Shown: positions 24,392-36,671, counted from the stretch's first letter. The stretch is DNA of 64,000 nt from Raphanus sativus (GCF_000801105.2 NC_079519.1:29673288-29737287); one strand, 5' to 3'. Notes: generated from the sequence alone by a model not told the origin. Numbers and translations are program-made.

Positions 24392-25655
24392 CTAGCTTTC
24401 GAAGCGTTTTTCGATCAATAAAAATGTGACATGAATTAGTGTTTTGATTATGATATACATTATTAAGTCATAACGTTGCATTTTGTCAAAAAAGAAAATT
24501 ACCTTTTGTTAAAATATATAATTTAATCAATTCTTTTATTCAAAACTTTGTATGTACACTACTATGCTACAAACATCTTTATATTTTGTGTGCATTTTTT
24601 TAAAAAATTTGTTGACTTAGGGATACATAAAATTTACTTTTCATATTTTAGACTAATTTAATAATATATATTTGTAGAGTTATTAGTATATTTTTACCAA
24701 TGTTTTTTATTTGATCCATACTTACAGTTGAATCAGTAAATCTGAATGATTCTATATAATTTAGTTAAGATTTAGTTAAAATCCAATATTTAAAAACATA
24801 TAAACTTTTAAAAAAATAAAGTCTATCATTGACCTGCGATCCGTACACTGGTTGACCTGATAAAAACCTATATAAATTTGATGGTATTGTTTTTTAAAAA
24901 TAGGTTAACTTTTTATATTTTTTAATAGTGCATAGATTTGAATAATCTATATGATTTTCGATTCTTTAAATTTTAATAATACTCGTACTAGATCATTTAA
25001 AAATGAAGAAAAATGTTGCAGGAAAAAATAAATTTTATTGATATAACTTAGTTTATTTTTATTATTGATAGTCTTTTATAAATTTGTCTATTTCTATTTG
25101 ATAATTAGATGTTAATTTTATAATATCGTTATCTACTTATTTGGATTAATTGAATCAGCAGTTGATTTTTGAACTGTATCTAACACATGTCGGTCTAATC
25201 TAGATTTTCTGCATAAAGATATCATATCTCATAGGTATTTATATAGCTGAAAAGAATTAAACAAAAAATACGTGCGTTTTGCTTTTTATTATGCTTAAAT
25301 ATTATTGTGATTGAATCGTTAAAATTTCATTGTGTTTTGTTTGTAACTTACGTGTGGAATAGTATGACATTGACAAATACGACATATAAATCGTTTGATG
25401 TAAATTATTTAATGTGGATTAACAAAGATTTTGTATTAATTTGAAAAGATATGCTGATTTTAGTTACCAAATTTGATTTTAGTTAGTTATATTTTTATGT
25501 TTAACTGATGGAAAAAGTGTAGTGTATTTAATTGATATGGTTATAAATTAGATTATAAGTTTCGGTAGGACCAAAATAATTAATAGTTTGTAAATAGGTC
25601 AAACAACTTTGCATAACTAAATTTTAAGACTCATTTTCCCTTTTAATAGTATTGA
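24392..25655 (-). mobile_element. Helitron, proximal member of a tandem pair
   Basis: On the minus strand it starts TCAATACTATTAAAAGGG and ends AACGCTTCGAAAGCTAG, with a short TCGAA/TTCGA hairpin just before CTAG. The host base 3' of it is T (plus-strand A, 24391). The 5' side abuts the CTAA end of the second Helitron. DUF220 copy 3 has the empty site GTAAACATAAACAAAATT (about 31866-31883), which fits insertion at that A^T. 1264 bp, no coding visible. Confidence 0.75.
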
Positions 25656-25854
25656 TTAGATAGAGACCTGCGTCTTGCGCGGGGTAAGAGAGTCGTGAAA
25701 ATAATATAATAATATAATTTATATTTTGTGCATAGTTTACAAATTCCATTATAGAAAAATGGTTAATCTGTAATATAAAACAATCAAACGCATATGTGTT
25801 TCAAAAAAACAATCATATTATGTAGGGCGTAAGAAAAAGAGGTTGATATGTATA

Positions 25855-26366
25855 ATAGTTTCCTACCCAGTTTAATATATTTTTCAAAAGAAAATTGAAC
25901 AAATTTAGAAAATCCTTAAAATATAAAAAATATATTTTTACTTTAAGATTTAGAAAATAATGTAAATAATCTATGGCGAGTCTTTAAATTTTTGAAAGTT
26001 TAATTTTGAAGTTAAATAATTTTTTTTAAAGTTCAGAAACAACTAAATTCAATATTTAAAACTTAAATTTTTTTTTACAAAATTTAAGATTACATACAAT
26101 TTACTTTTATTTCTCAAGCACAAAATAAAATTAGAATTTTCTGAGATTTGATTTGTAAATTTTAAAGATTTTTTTTAAAAATCATTTCAAACTTATTAGT
26201 ATTTTTATTAAAATAAATTAAGTTTATGTATTATAGTAGACACAGTTTTAAGTGTTTGTGTATTAAAATGATCAAAATATTAGTTGATGTATTAAATTGT
26301 ATAGTAAAAAATTTGAGTATTAAAAAGTTTAACAAAATTAAGTTATGGTATTTACAAATTTTTCCC
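25855..26366. mobile_element. MULE relic, left-truncated
   Basis: Matches the element at 58925-59606 in the same orientation, with the same order of ACCCAGTTTAATA, AAACTTATTAGTATTTTTAT, TTAAAATGATCAAAATATTAG and terminal TTTTTCCC. The outer left arm is missing and it is more diverged. No coding. Confidence 0.7.
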
Positions 26367-26654
26367 TAATATTTTCATTGCAAATGGTTGGACCTGATTT
26401 ATTTGTTATGAATCAGGACCGTGAAAAATTACATGGGCTAAGAATAATTGATGGGCTATTGTATTGGACAACAAATTATTGGCCCTATACTATTTATAAT
26501 GAAAAAACAGTTAGTGAATCTAATCTACCGACAACTAATTTGTCGAACAAATCAATCGCACATTTCCAAAAAATCTACTAAAGAGGGGATTAGCTTTCCT
26601 TTGACGAAATCAACACAATCGCTTTACACACAATCGTCTGAGATTCTTGCACAC

Positions 26655-26831
26655 ATGATTCTTCTTCAAGCTCGTACTCTCACCTTCAGTTTCTGTTTCT
26701 TTCTCGTTTCCCTACATCATGTGTTTCCGACAGTCATTGAAGTTCATGTAAATTTGCTGGATTTATGTGCTACAGTGGGTGCATGTCCTTTTTCCATTGC
26801 TCCTTACTTATTTCATAACCAGAAAGGGTAA
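26655..26831 (+). other. Small open frame inside Helitron, unrecognised
   Basis: 58 codons starting MILLQARTLTFSFCFFLVSL, hydrophobic at the N-terminus. A candidate donor (CAT/GTAAAT, near 26749) and acceptor (ATCCAG/GTGG, near 26938) follow, and GGGC/GGCCC promoter-like motifs lie just upstream (26437-26485). It could be the captured 5' part of a host gene or mere chance; I do not recognise the protein. Confidence 0.2.
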
Positions 26832-29110
26832 AAGAACTGTTATATTTCAATAAACAAAAAATAATTTGCGATTCAATACTTACTGATCTTTCTTAAATTA
26901 TTGTTACTCAATTGCCTTTCATCTCCGTTTTTATCCAGGTGGTGGACAGATATTTTATAATAACTGATGATTTCAAACCGGCAGTCTCTAATATTGAACA
27001 ATGACATATTGCTTTCGGTGAAACACATAAGAGGAGAAAAAGTATGAGTACGACATGCATAGCAGAACTAATAGTTTCACCAAACAATACTCGCTATTAG
27101 TGAAGGTAGCAAACAATTTTTTAAACAAATTTTCTCCAAGTATACTTAATAATATACAAAAATCCTTTATGACAAAAACAAACCAGTGATTATAATAATT
27201 TCTCTTATAAAGGGATCAGTAAGTTATTGTAACCATCACTGCTTTCTGTTTTTATATAATAAGCAAGATATTTACTAAGATTATTTTCAGATGTATTCTA
27301 TCTGGACATGAATTTAGAATAAAGAGCTTCTCATAAATATGTGGCCATGCCTTCTTCTGTTTCAAAGAAATATATGGCTGACGATCCAAAGGTTAGATTC
27401 ATACTTTCTAAGTAGTTGTGTAATAGTTTTGGTACTGATTCAAGGATACTTACTAAAGTTTGTCCCACCTAGTCTTTTTCACGGTTGCATGAATCTTGTT
27501 ATGCTGTGTCAAACAAAAAAACAAACATAATAGTAAGAAACCAAAGCATGTATAGCAACACATAAGACTAAAGTTCAGGAAAATAAGACAATATAAAACT
27601 TACTCTACTATCGACTAAAACCATTTAAATATTCTCACCACCAGAAACAGAATATTATTTCTAGAGACAATAATTTCACTATCTTCCACATGGATTTGAA
27701 AGGCTTCAAATAACAAATTAAATTAATCGCAGCCATCGCCAATTACATGTGTTAGAGAAATAGTTTATTTTCTGTTTGGAATTAATATATGATTAATCTG
27801 GTCGTTCCTCTTTCTATTATATAGAATGTAGAAAGTGAATCTAGAATTAATTACAAAATAATATGGAATCAATCTGTAAACATAGATTATCAATTACATT
27901 AAATTAGAATATTGACATAATCAAACTACGCATCAATATTAGCCTTATTTGAGTATATAAATTTAATTTTCACCTGTAAACAGAGTGTATATATAGTATT
28001 CATAAGCCTTGATGAGAAAGCTATATGTTATTATATTAATGAGTAAATTTTGCGTAAATGATTCATAATTAGCAATAGCAATATATGAAACTTTCACCTA
28101 AGACAATAATGTCTAATGAACAGACAATAAAATTGCATCATTATTTTCTTATTTACTCTTGTTTTTTTTGAGAAAACGTTATCTCTATTTACTTGCATAC
28201 GTAAAACTGATGAGCTTGGGAACCAAGTTTGATTATTATTATTAATATTTTTTTTAGTATTTCGAAGAATTCAAACATTGAGCAAATAAATTACATGATT
28301 CAAGTTACCTTTGATGCCTTGTTTTGAAAACAAAATCAAACATCGGGTCAAATTGGTTTTAACTTTCAAGTAAACCATGCAATACAATAGTACACTAAAC
28401 CAATGATATTAAAAGGGTTATTTATCAAACACAACGCATCAATAATTTTCTTAAATCCTAAATCTTTATTTAACCACAAATCTTAATGGTTGAAACAGAT
28501 GGTGATATATATAGTTACACCATTGGTGCTGCCTGGAAATGTATGATGCCTGAAATTACCCCAAGTTTCACCATTGTAATGCATCAATTAATTTAATCTT
28601 GTACACCAAATATAAATGGCTGAAACCGTATGTGAGAGATGGTGGAGCTCTGGTACATAAGACTCTTTTCACTATTGGATTGTGTTTTGCAAAAAAAATC
28701 GGTAAAGCTTTCTAACATGGTTGCTATTATTAAACAGCTCTATTATGTAAAGTGGCTTTGAGCAGAATAATAAATCAAATTGTCGTATTGTTGGTACAAA
28801 TGTAATAAGGGATGCCCGGTTGACAATGGTGTTAGGTCTGATCAAATAAAGTGAAAACTAATTTGGTATGTTCTAATAAACTGTCGGTTATTAATAGATA
28901 GAACAATCATTATATCTAAGTAAATTATGCCGGACAAAACTATTTAGACCAGTGGCATTAGTTGTAAATCTTCTAGTAATGAAAGGGTTTTTAAATAGCT
29001 TGGTTGAGAAAGATTGTGAACTTGACACATAAGCAAAATAGTATGATTGTAAATAAATTATAAATTAAAAGTTACTCTCCTAAAATGTTTCTCTATTAAT
29101 AAAAAAGGGA
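26832..29110. other. Gene-free interior of the distal Helitron
   Basis: AT-rich, no open frame with coding character. The frame at 27339-27530 begins without a proper ATG context and has no motif. No further repeat boundaries were resolved. Confidence 0.4.
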
Positions 29111-30125
29111 TAAACTAAATTAAATTACTAAACAAAAGTCCAGTTTAACTGTTAATAGGTTCATTAGAAAATTTTGAATTGCATGTAGAGTTAGAAGACT
29201 TTCCTGTTCTTTAATAAACCCAGCCCAATGGCTTTGAAGTTATTGCAGTTTAATCATTTCCGGTGAGGTTAATGCAATTTTTTTGGTCCATCCACCAGTT
29301 TGTACCATTAAAGTGAAAATGTTATGTAACTTCATAAAAAGTTATAGGAGATCTCTTCTTCCTTTCATATAAACAAAACAAGATTGTGGAATCCATTTTA
29401 CTCCATTAGTTTGATCAAAAAATTTACTAATACTTTTATATCATGCAATCTATGTTTTGAATTCCATAAAAACGATTTATTTATAATTATTCTACTATTT
29501 ATTAAAATAAAAATCATTTAATTGATTTTTGCTTATTTGTGGATCACATAAATGGAGAATGATAGGACAGACAATCCCAGACACTAAACAAGAGAAACAA
29601 ACCAAACTTACACTGAGTTCTAATAAGACACAAAGAAAAATAGATCTTAATCCAAAAAGAAAACAACATTACGAACATAAAACTCAGATGAAACACTAAG
29701 CAACCCAAGAACAATACAAGCAGACCACAAAAACCTATGACCGGACGGAGAATTTTTATTTTTATATTTATTCTAATCGGGAGAAAATAATAATAAAAAG
29801 CCATCCTAATTGAGATTAGTGGTCAATATCTTCTGAATTAGCGAAGATAAATATTTTTTAAAAATTTAATAAAACATAATATTTGATATATATATATATA
29901 CATACACATACATACATACATATTATTTTTTCGAAATCTGGCTTAATATTGGATATGTTTTTATATGGTAAAATATATATTTATATTTTTTAAACTGAAT
30001 TTGAATTTTATTATTATGTATTTTCTTAATAAACAGATTTACATATTTTGCTTTGTTGATTGTATTCTTATAACTTTGAGAATATTATTAACTTTTAAGA
30101 GTATTTGTGTATGTTCATTGAGGTT
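29111..30125. other. Duplicated flank between DUF220 copies 2 and 3
   Basis: Repeats 21590-22615 almost throughout and forms the junction of the second and third duplication units. It contains short AT/CATA simple repeats near 29885-29925. No gene is supported. Confidence 0.65.
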
Positions 30126-31473
30126 CTAGTGTTTTTCATGTTTGTTACTTGCTGTCTCCTTTGGAAATTGTATAGCCGTTCTCATTGCAATAGACGTGTC
30201 CTGAATCCGTGCAAGCAGAATTTTGGAGGTTTTGATGGTCATCCCACGGATGAACCAAGAAAGCGGCGGTAGATTAAAAGGAGGATATGGCTTATAGTAT
30301 TGGTCTATTGTCAGTTTTGACGCAATCTTTCCTTGGCCACCACTACATTTTTTATACTCTTCTCGAGTCATTGGTATCTTCTTTTTGCATAAACGTTCTT
30401 TATCTACAAATACAGGCTCCACTTTTAAGTTACCCTCGAATGCTTTCATAAATCGTACTTTCTCTTTCTTATATTGCGTCTGTCCACAATAAGCAAAAGA
30501 GAAATTACCTGAGTTATAGGTTTCCACCAATACAAAAACAATAGTGGTTATTTCTTGTGAGAGAAGCTCCACTTACCATAAGATCTTTTCTGTTTTCATC
30601 GATGATTAGATCCATAGAGATAGGGAAATACACCCCAAATACATTACAAGCCACAGATTTTTCCACCCTCATCATTTGCCTCGGACCTTTCTCAAACAAA
30701 ACCTTTCTTGATTTGTTTTGCTTCATAAAAAAAATTCATAGTCTCAAGTATTATTTCTGTACGTAATATATATCACATTGATTTTTTTTTTAATGATTAG
30801 AAAAGAAACCATAAGTTGGCGCCGTTTGCGCAAATCGTGAAATGTACCACTTCCTGGATCAATCAAATAGCCGTAGAGCAATTCTGGATGCAGCCCTACG
30901 GTCATTTCTATGTTCATATGGTAAAAACCATTTTCATGTGTCACCTTCAAACATCAAAAACATAAGATTTTTTTCAGGATCTTTGTTCTTGATTCTACCA
31001 AGGCGAAAGAAAAAACGATATGGGTATTGTATTTTGTGTGGGGTGATATTTATATTATACCTTGATCTTAGGAGATGCATTATGCCATGGATGCTTCTTC
31101 TCTGCTTCATGCCAAAGATCTAGTTGCTTCTGCTCGTCATTTAGATCAAAATAGATCTTATCAGGATATTTAAAATCGTCTTCCTCTGAGTCCACATTTT
31201 CAGATCTCTTGGCCTCTGCCTACGTACAACAAACAGAATGAAATGTGTTTATATATGTTTTGCTAAATATCATATAAATGAAGAAAATATTTTACAAAGT
31301 AGTATCTTAAGTCTGAGTTATCTTGGACAAAAAGAAACTTAAAACGAGATAATGTGTTTTTGTATTTATATTTGACATCATCGGGTCCTATGATTGATGG
31401 ATATGAAGCTGACTTTAAGAGGCTGTTGACTGTTCTGATTGATCCAGCTACCAAACCCAGGGAATACACCCAT
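30126..31473 (-). CDS. DUF220 family protein, tandem copy 3
   Basis: Exons (complement): 31414-31473, 31061-31219, 30810-30944, 30577-30720, 30126-30479; all in frame, 283 residues. Starts MGVFPGFGSWINQN, linker HPWHNASPKIK, then GFYHMNIEMTVGL, SRKVLFEKGPRQ, FMKAFEGNLKVEP, GQGKIASKLTID, PPLSWFIRGM, tail ETASNKHEKH. Acceptor of exon 4 encodes Gln where copies 1 and 2 have Glu. This unit has no transposon in its introns or near flank and so serves as the empty-site reference for the other two. Its upstream flank runs into the CNX1 promoter. Function unknown. Confidence 0.86.
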
Positions 31474-32031
31474 TTTCTGTTCGAAAGTTAAGCCTCACGA
31501 AAACTAATAGTAGCAATAGTAAATGACGTTTAGTATTAAAATAACTGAACGTTATGTAGAGAGAATGATGTACGTTATGTTTTATGCATGGAGAAACAAT
31601 GAAGTGGACAAGCTCAATTCTCGTGAACTATGTGACGTGCAAATTTTATGTATGGCGAGATTGGTAAGAGCAACATAACGACCAGGCAAGTGAATGGGAA
31701 GAAAAGACCTCTAGCTATCTTTTTGTGGGGGGAATAGCTCTTATAATGAACTGATGAATAAGTGATTAATACAAAAAAGTGATTAATATACACAAAGCAG
31801 AGAAGTGAACTCCTACGAGGTAGTAGAATTGACGACCAAATAATTTTCATAGTTTGTAATAGATAAGTAAACATAAACAAAATTAAACTACTAAACAAAA
31901 GTCCAATTTAATAGGCTGCTGATTAGAAAATTTTGAATTGCATATACAGACAGAGTTAGAAGAAACTCTCCGAGACTCTTAGGTTCTTTAGTAGGCCTAG
32001 CCCAATAACTATCTTAAACTAGCCGTAACGT
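31474..32031. other. Divergent region between DUF220 copy 3 and CNX1
   Basis: The left part is the duplicated DUF220 upstream flank (up to about 32000, ending near TAGGCCTAGCCCAATA). The right part is the distal CNX1 promoter. No gene is supported. Confidence 0.5.
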
Positions 32032-32032
32032 G

Positions 32033-32038
32033 CACGTG
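32033..32038. promoter_or_regulatory. G-box in CNX1 promoter
   Basis: CACGTG core within CGTGCACGTGTAAC, about 235 bases before the CNX1 ATG; bZIP/bHLH binding core. Function inferred only. Confidence 0.5.
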
Positions 32039-32072
32039 TAACTACGCACGTAAGCGAGCTCATTTTAATCGA

Positions 32073-32091
32073 CGTGGCGCCTTATAATTGG
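32073..32091. promoter_or_regulatory. ER stress response element (ERSE), CNX1
   Basis: CGTGG-N9-ATTGG, the exact reverse complement of the consensus ERSE CCAAT-N9-CCACG, about 180 bases before the CNX1 ATG and about 75-80 before a TATATAAA box at 32167-32174. In plants such elements are bound by bZIP60/bZIP28 with NF-Y during the unfolded protein response. A second CGTGG...ATTGG pair lies just downstream (from 32101), with 11-base spacing. Confidence 0.8.
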
Positions 32092-32268
32092 TCACCATCG
32101 CGTGGCGAACCATTTCATTGGTTGAAACAACAGATTGACACACTCAACAGACTCTACGGGATTGAATATATAAATTATTCATAGAAACTCATAACTCTCC
32201 GGAAAATCACATCCTCTCTATACTCTCTCTCCGATTCACTCTCCGGTGAACAACCGTTAAGATTCCCG

Positions 32269-34601
32269 ATGATGAGAGACCGGCAGCTATTCTCCGCCGT
32301 TTTGCTTATCTTAGTTTTCGTTTCGCTCCAGAAGCTTTGCTACTGTGACGACGATCAAACGGTAAATTTCGGTTTTTCTCGGTTTATAGATCTGAAGATT
32401 TAGATCTGAGTTTTCGTTTTTTTTTAATTGTTCAGGTGTTGTATGAATCGTTCGACGAGGCGTTTGATGGTCGCTGGATCGTTTCGAAGAATGGCGATTA
32501 CGAAGGTATTGTTGTAGATCTGTACACTCTCACTGTGTTGTTGTTCCGATCTGCGTATTGGTTAGGAATTTGAATTATCTGTACATATAGAGGAGTCGAA
32601 TCTGAGAATGTTGATGCGAAATTTTGAATCAATCTGAGTTGTAATGTGTTGCACTCATCATGTAGATGAATCAAATCTTGCTTAGTAGTAGTATAATTCA
32701 TCATCTCACGTTATGATGTTGAATGGTTGATCTTATAATGCAATAGCTTTGCTCTTTATAGACTGATTTGCTCAAGGCATTAGAGCATGCATGTTATTGT
32801 TTTGTGTGTTTAACACTTGAATCTTGCTCTTGCTGTTGATGATTCTCCCATTTTTGCATAGAAGCTTCTTTGTTAAGACTAATTTATCCGTTTTTCAGGT
32901 GTGTGGAAGCATGAGAAGAGTGAGGGACATGATGATTACGGACTTCTCGTGAGCGAGAAGGCTCGTAAGTACGGTATAGTGAAGGTTCTTGACGAGCCGC
33001 TAAACCTTAAGGAAGGAACGATTGTTCTTCAGTACGAGGTTCGTTTCCAGGAAGGGCTCGAGTGTGGTGGTGCTTACTTGAAGTACCTCCGTCCTCAGGA
33101 AGCTGGATGGACACCTGAGGGATTTGATAGTGAGTCTCCTTACTCTATCATGTTTGGGCCTGACAAGTGTGGAGCTACGAACAAAGTTCATTTCATCTTG
33201 AAGCACAAGAACCCCAAGAGCGGGGAGTACGTTGAGCATCATCTCAAGTTCCCTCCCTCTGTTCCTTATGACAAGCTTTCCCATGTCTACACCGCCATCT
33301 TGAAGCCAGACAACGAGGTCAGAATTTTGGTTGATGGAGAGGAGAAGAAGAAGGCAAACTTACTCTCTGGAGAGGACTTTGAGCCCGCTTTGATCCCTGA
33401 CAAGACCATCCCTGACCCTGAAGACAAGAAACCAGAAGACTGGGATGAGAGAGCCAAGATTCCTGATCCTAACGCCGTGAAGCCTGAGGACTGGGACGAG
33501 GAAGCGCCCATGGAGATCGAAGACGAGGAAGCTGAGAAACCGGAAGGATGGTTAGATGATGAGCCTGAAGAGGTTGACGACCCAGAGGCGACCAAACCCG
33601 AAGACTGGGACGATGAGGAAGATGGTATGTGGGAGGCTCCAAAGATTGACAACCCCAAGTGCGAGTCAGCACCAGGATGCGGTGAATGGAAGAGACCGAT
33701 GAAGAAGAACCCTGCTTACAAGGGCAAGTGGAGTGCGCCTATGATAGATAACCCTGCTTACAAGGGAATCTGGAAGCCCAGAGACATCCCTAACCCTGAC
33801 TACTTCGAGCTAGACAGACCTGATTACGAGCCCATTGCAGCCATCGGTATTGAGATCTGGACAATGCAAGACGGTATCCTGTTTGACAACATTTTGATAG
33901 CGAAAGACGAGAAGGTCGCTGAGAGTTACAGACAGACGACGTGGAAGCCTAAGTTCGATGTTGAGAAAGAGAAACAACAGGCGGAAGAGAAGGCTGCTGA
34001 ATCTGCAGATGGTCTCAAGAGCTACCAGGTAATAACTGATTTTCCAACAGAATTATACACATATGGCTTTATGGTATAAATAGTTACATATGTGAATGAT
34101 GTTTTGCAGAAGGTAGTGTTCGATCTGTTGAACAAGGTTGCAGACCTATCTTTCCTAAGTGCATACAAGTCTAAGATCACGGTAAGCTCTCCTTCATTTA
34201 AACCATGTTTTGCATGTTATGACTTATGAGGATGACTCAGACCAAAAAGAGATTTTGAAAATGGTGTCGTTTTTGTAGGAACTGATTGAGAAAGCCGAGG
34301 AACAACCAAACTTAACCATTGGTGTCCTAGTCTCCATTGTCGTAGTATTCTTCTCGCTCTTCATCAAGCTTATCTTCGGTGGCAAAAAGGTAATATTGCC
34401 TCTGTAACTTTCATGGCATTTTTAATATGTAAGCAAGTGAAGAAGCTAAAAAAAAAGGGTTTGTTACAGGTGGCGCCGGCGGCAACTGTGGAGAAGAAGA
34501 AGAAACCAGAAGTAGGAGAGAGTTCAAAGAGTGGAGATGAGTCAGAGAAGAAGGAAGAAACCGCTGCTCCCCGCAAAAGGCAACCGAGACGTGATAATTA
34601 G
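32269..34601 (+). CDS. CNX1: Calnexin 1, ER lectin chaperone
   Basis: Type I ER membrane chaperone that binds monoglucosylated N-glycoproteins with Ca2+ and retains them until folded. Exons: 32269-32361, 32436-32505, 32899-34028, 34110-34181, 34279-34389, 34470-34601; all in frame, 535 residues (Arabidopsis about 530). A signal peptide occupies residues 1-26 ([17 protein letters not shown]). The globular lectin domain contains [24 protein letters not shown] and IMFGPDKCG. The P-domain repeats [18 protein letters not shown] and [12 protein letters not shown] motifs. One membrane helix lies at about 466-489 ([21 protein letters not shown]). The cytosolic tail ends RKRQPRRDN. Two ATGs are adjacent (32269 and 32272); either may be used. 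The promoter has an ERSE, consistent with ER-stress induction. Confidence 0.97.
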
Positions 34602-35232
34602 AAGAAAAAAAGGTGTTTTAGAATGAGAAGCAAAGCTGTTTGAAAAGAAAGATTAAGATTTTTTTTCTTCTAAATGTTGTTTTTGATTTTATTTGTGTTT
34701 TCTGCTGTAGCATATTAAGATAGAGAATTATGGTAATGTTTTGGACAAACTGTTATCGCTCATCGCTGAAAACTTGTCTTTGTTCGTTTACTTTTCCACT
34801 AAATTGGAGAGGAAACTTTTGATTGATATTGTAGACTCATTCGAGTTGAATAGACTGTTCAGTGTTCACTTAACTCGCTCATTCATCTTGTCTGAGAACA
34901 TTCAACGCAGCATCATCCCATCTTTACACACTTGGGAAATTGTAAGTTTGTAGTTTGCAAAAGTTGTAACTATTGTCGTTGGACCTCTTCAGCATCATTC
35001 TATTTATTAGTTTTGTTTGTTCATTGCCCCCAAATGTGAAGCGGTCGCAGAAATTGTTTTAAACGATCAAGTCTAACCGTGTATATTTAACCAGACAATA
35101 CATGTCTATTTAAGAGATTCAAAGAAGAAAACTTGCTTTAACTCAAAGTCTCATCTAAAGACACATAGTTATAGAGGAGTGACTAATAACACACAATTAT
35201 AATAGAACAAAACTTGCTATATCTCAAGTCTC
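34602..35232. other. CNX1/PPAN convergent 3' region
   Basis: Contains the 3' UTRs of CNX1 (plus) and PPAN (minus), which converge here. An open frame at 34741-34953 lacks a proper start and is not supported. Confidence 0.5.
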
Positions 35233-36671
35233 TTAATCTTCAACATCATCTTCATCCATGTCTTCTTCATTACCCTCCTCACCTTCTTCTTCACTACCTT
35301 CCTCACCCTCTTCATCTTCATCTTCATTTTGCGTCTTCTTGGCTGTAGTTTCATCCACATTTTCTGAAACAAACCGATGTAAACAACACAAAATCAGTTG
35401 ATTCGTCATGTGGTAGACAACATTTTGAAGAAAAAAAAAATACTCAATGTGGGGTGATAAGATGAGCATTTACCAGATTCATCAAACATGATTTCTCCCG
35501 AACACAACCCTTCCTCCACTTTAACTAGCTGCATAGTCATCCTCGGTCCAATCTCTTGCAGCTTCACCGCACTCTTTGTGGACCCCCTGTTCACTCTGCG
35601 TAGATCAGATGACAGTGTCACCGTCGCCGCTTCCTCATCTCCTTCGCTCTCTAATCCATACCCAGCCCTGAAAAAAATAAAAAACCCCACCAAACAATCA
35701 AAAATGATTCATCTCACGTTGAGGAATCAAAATGAGATCCTTACTTGGTGAGAAAGTCACTAACATCCTGAAGATTCCTAAGATCAGGAACCTCATGCTT
35801 CTCCACAAACTTCCTGAGCCTTCGAGACACTCCTACAGGCTGAAGCCTTAGGGAATAATGCCGGAAATCAATGAGTTTTGTGTCTTTGTTGTAGTTCATG
35901 AGTACTAATCTCTGACACGTGGAGAGCTTGATCTGACACAAATATTATTTCACAATCAAATAAGCTGAAAGTAACAAGCTTAGTAATTAAAAAAAAAAAG
36001 CACAAACAAACTTACTGTCTTGACATCAAGATCTGGGAATATTTTCTGAAACATTTTGGTAGCTAGCAACAGATGCGGCTCCTGAGGGTCAAATCCATAA
36101 AGTACAATCTAAAACCAAGACAACACTTCTCAGTGTGTTAGCATGAAACCAAACAGGGAGGGAGTAAAAGAGAGAGAGAGAGATAAAGATTGATTTTACC
36201 AAAGGGGTTTTTTTGAAAAGATCAGGAGGACATCTAGGCCGAAGCTGAGACTGAGCTATATCCGAAGCTAACGAATACTGATGAATCTTGAACGTCAGAG
36301 TAGGACCCTGAGGTGATCTCGCTACTCTTAGAGACAAAGCAGAGGCTGTTTTCTTCAGCATAAGGAAATGAGTAACACCCATCGGTCCTGATACATTCAA
36401 AAAGTCTCTTAAAGTGTTCCTCTTCTTCTCCTGCCAAGGTAACAACAACATATGCATCATAAGCAATGGTGTCACTCAAATCACAACCCTCTATTTAGAA
36501 CAACACTTTTACCTTAAGACTGAGAGCAGTGTAGGGAAGCATGAGCTTCCTCAAATCCATCTGAAGCTGTTTGACAGAGCCGGGGAGCTTGGTCCTCGAA
36601 AAGACGAAGCTTTTTGGGATCTTGTCACCAGTCACGTGATCAACGTTGGCTTGATTGTTGTTCTTCTTCAT
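35233..36671 (-). CDS. PPAN: Peter Pan-like Brix-domain ribosome biogenesis factor
   Basis: Nucleolar protein of the SSF1/Peter Pan group, needed for 27S pre-rRNA processing and 60S subunit assembly. Exons (complement): 36513-36671, 36200-36430, 36016-36108, 35745-35932, 35474-35667, 35233-35363; all in frame, 331 residues. The Brix domain spans nearly from the start (DHVTGDKIPKSFVFSR, LRKLMLPYTALSLK, SGPMGVTHFLML) to about 225 (LKLSTCQRLVL-type core, FRHYSLRLQPVGVSR). The C-terminus is strongly acidic (EGEEGSEEEGEEGNEEDMDE), as in the family. The ATG at 36671 is the first in frame; upstream in-frame codons back to 36722 have only TTG. Telobox motifs in the leader fit a ribosome-biogenesis gene. 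Confidence 0.93.

Larger units (their letters stand above)
25656..29110 (-). mobile_element. Helitron, distal member of a tandem pair
   Basis: On the minus strand it starts TCCCTTTTTTATTAATAGAG (29110) and ends GCGCAAGACGCAGGTCTCTATCTAA (written here as its last bases up to 25656), with the T of the next Helitron serving as host T. The host sequence resumes at 29111 (TAAACTAAATTAAATTAC), matching the copy 3 empty site. About 3.45 kb; it contains a MULE relic at 25855-26366 and possibly captured sequence (26590-27000). No Rep/helicase frame was recognised. The end at 25656 (weak hairpin) is less certain than the end at 29110. Confidence 0.68.

Noticed and set aside
33287..33672. Ser-rich minus-strand frames across CNX1
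   Set aside because: They are antisense to the repetitive acidic P-domain of CNX1, which yields long open complements.
34741..34953. 70-codon plus-strand frame downstream of CNX1
   Set aside because: Starts at a TTG, lies in the CNX1 3' region and has no recognisable domain.
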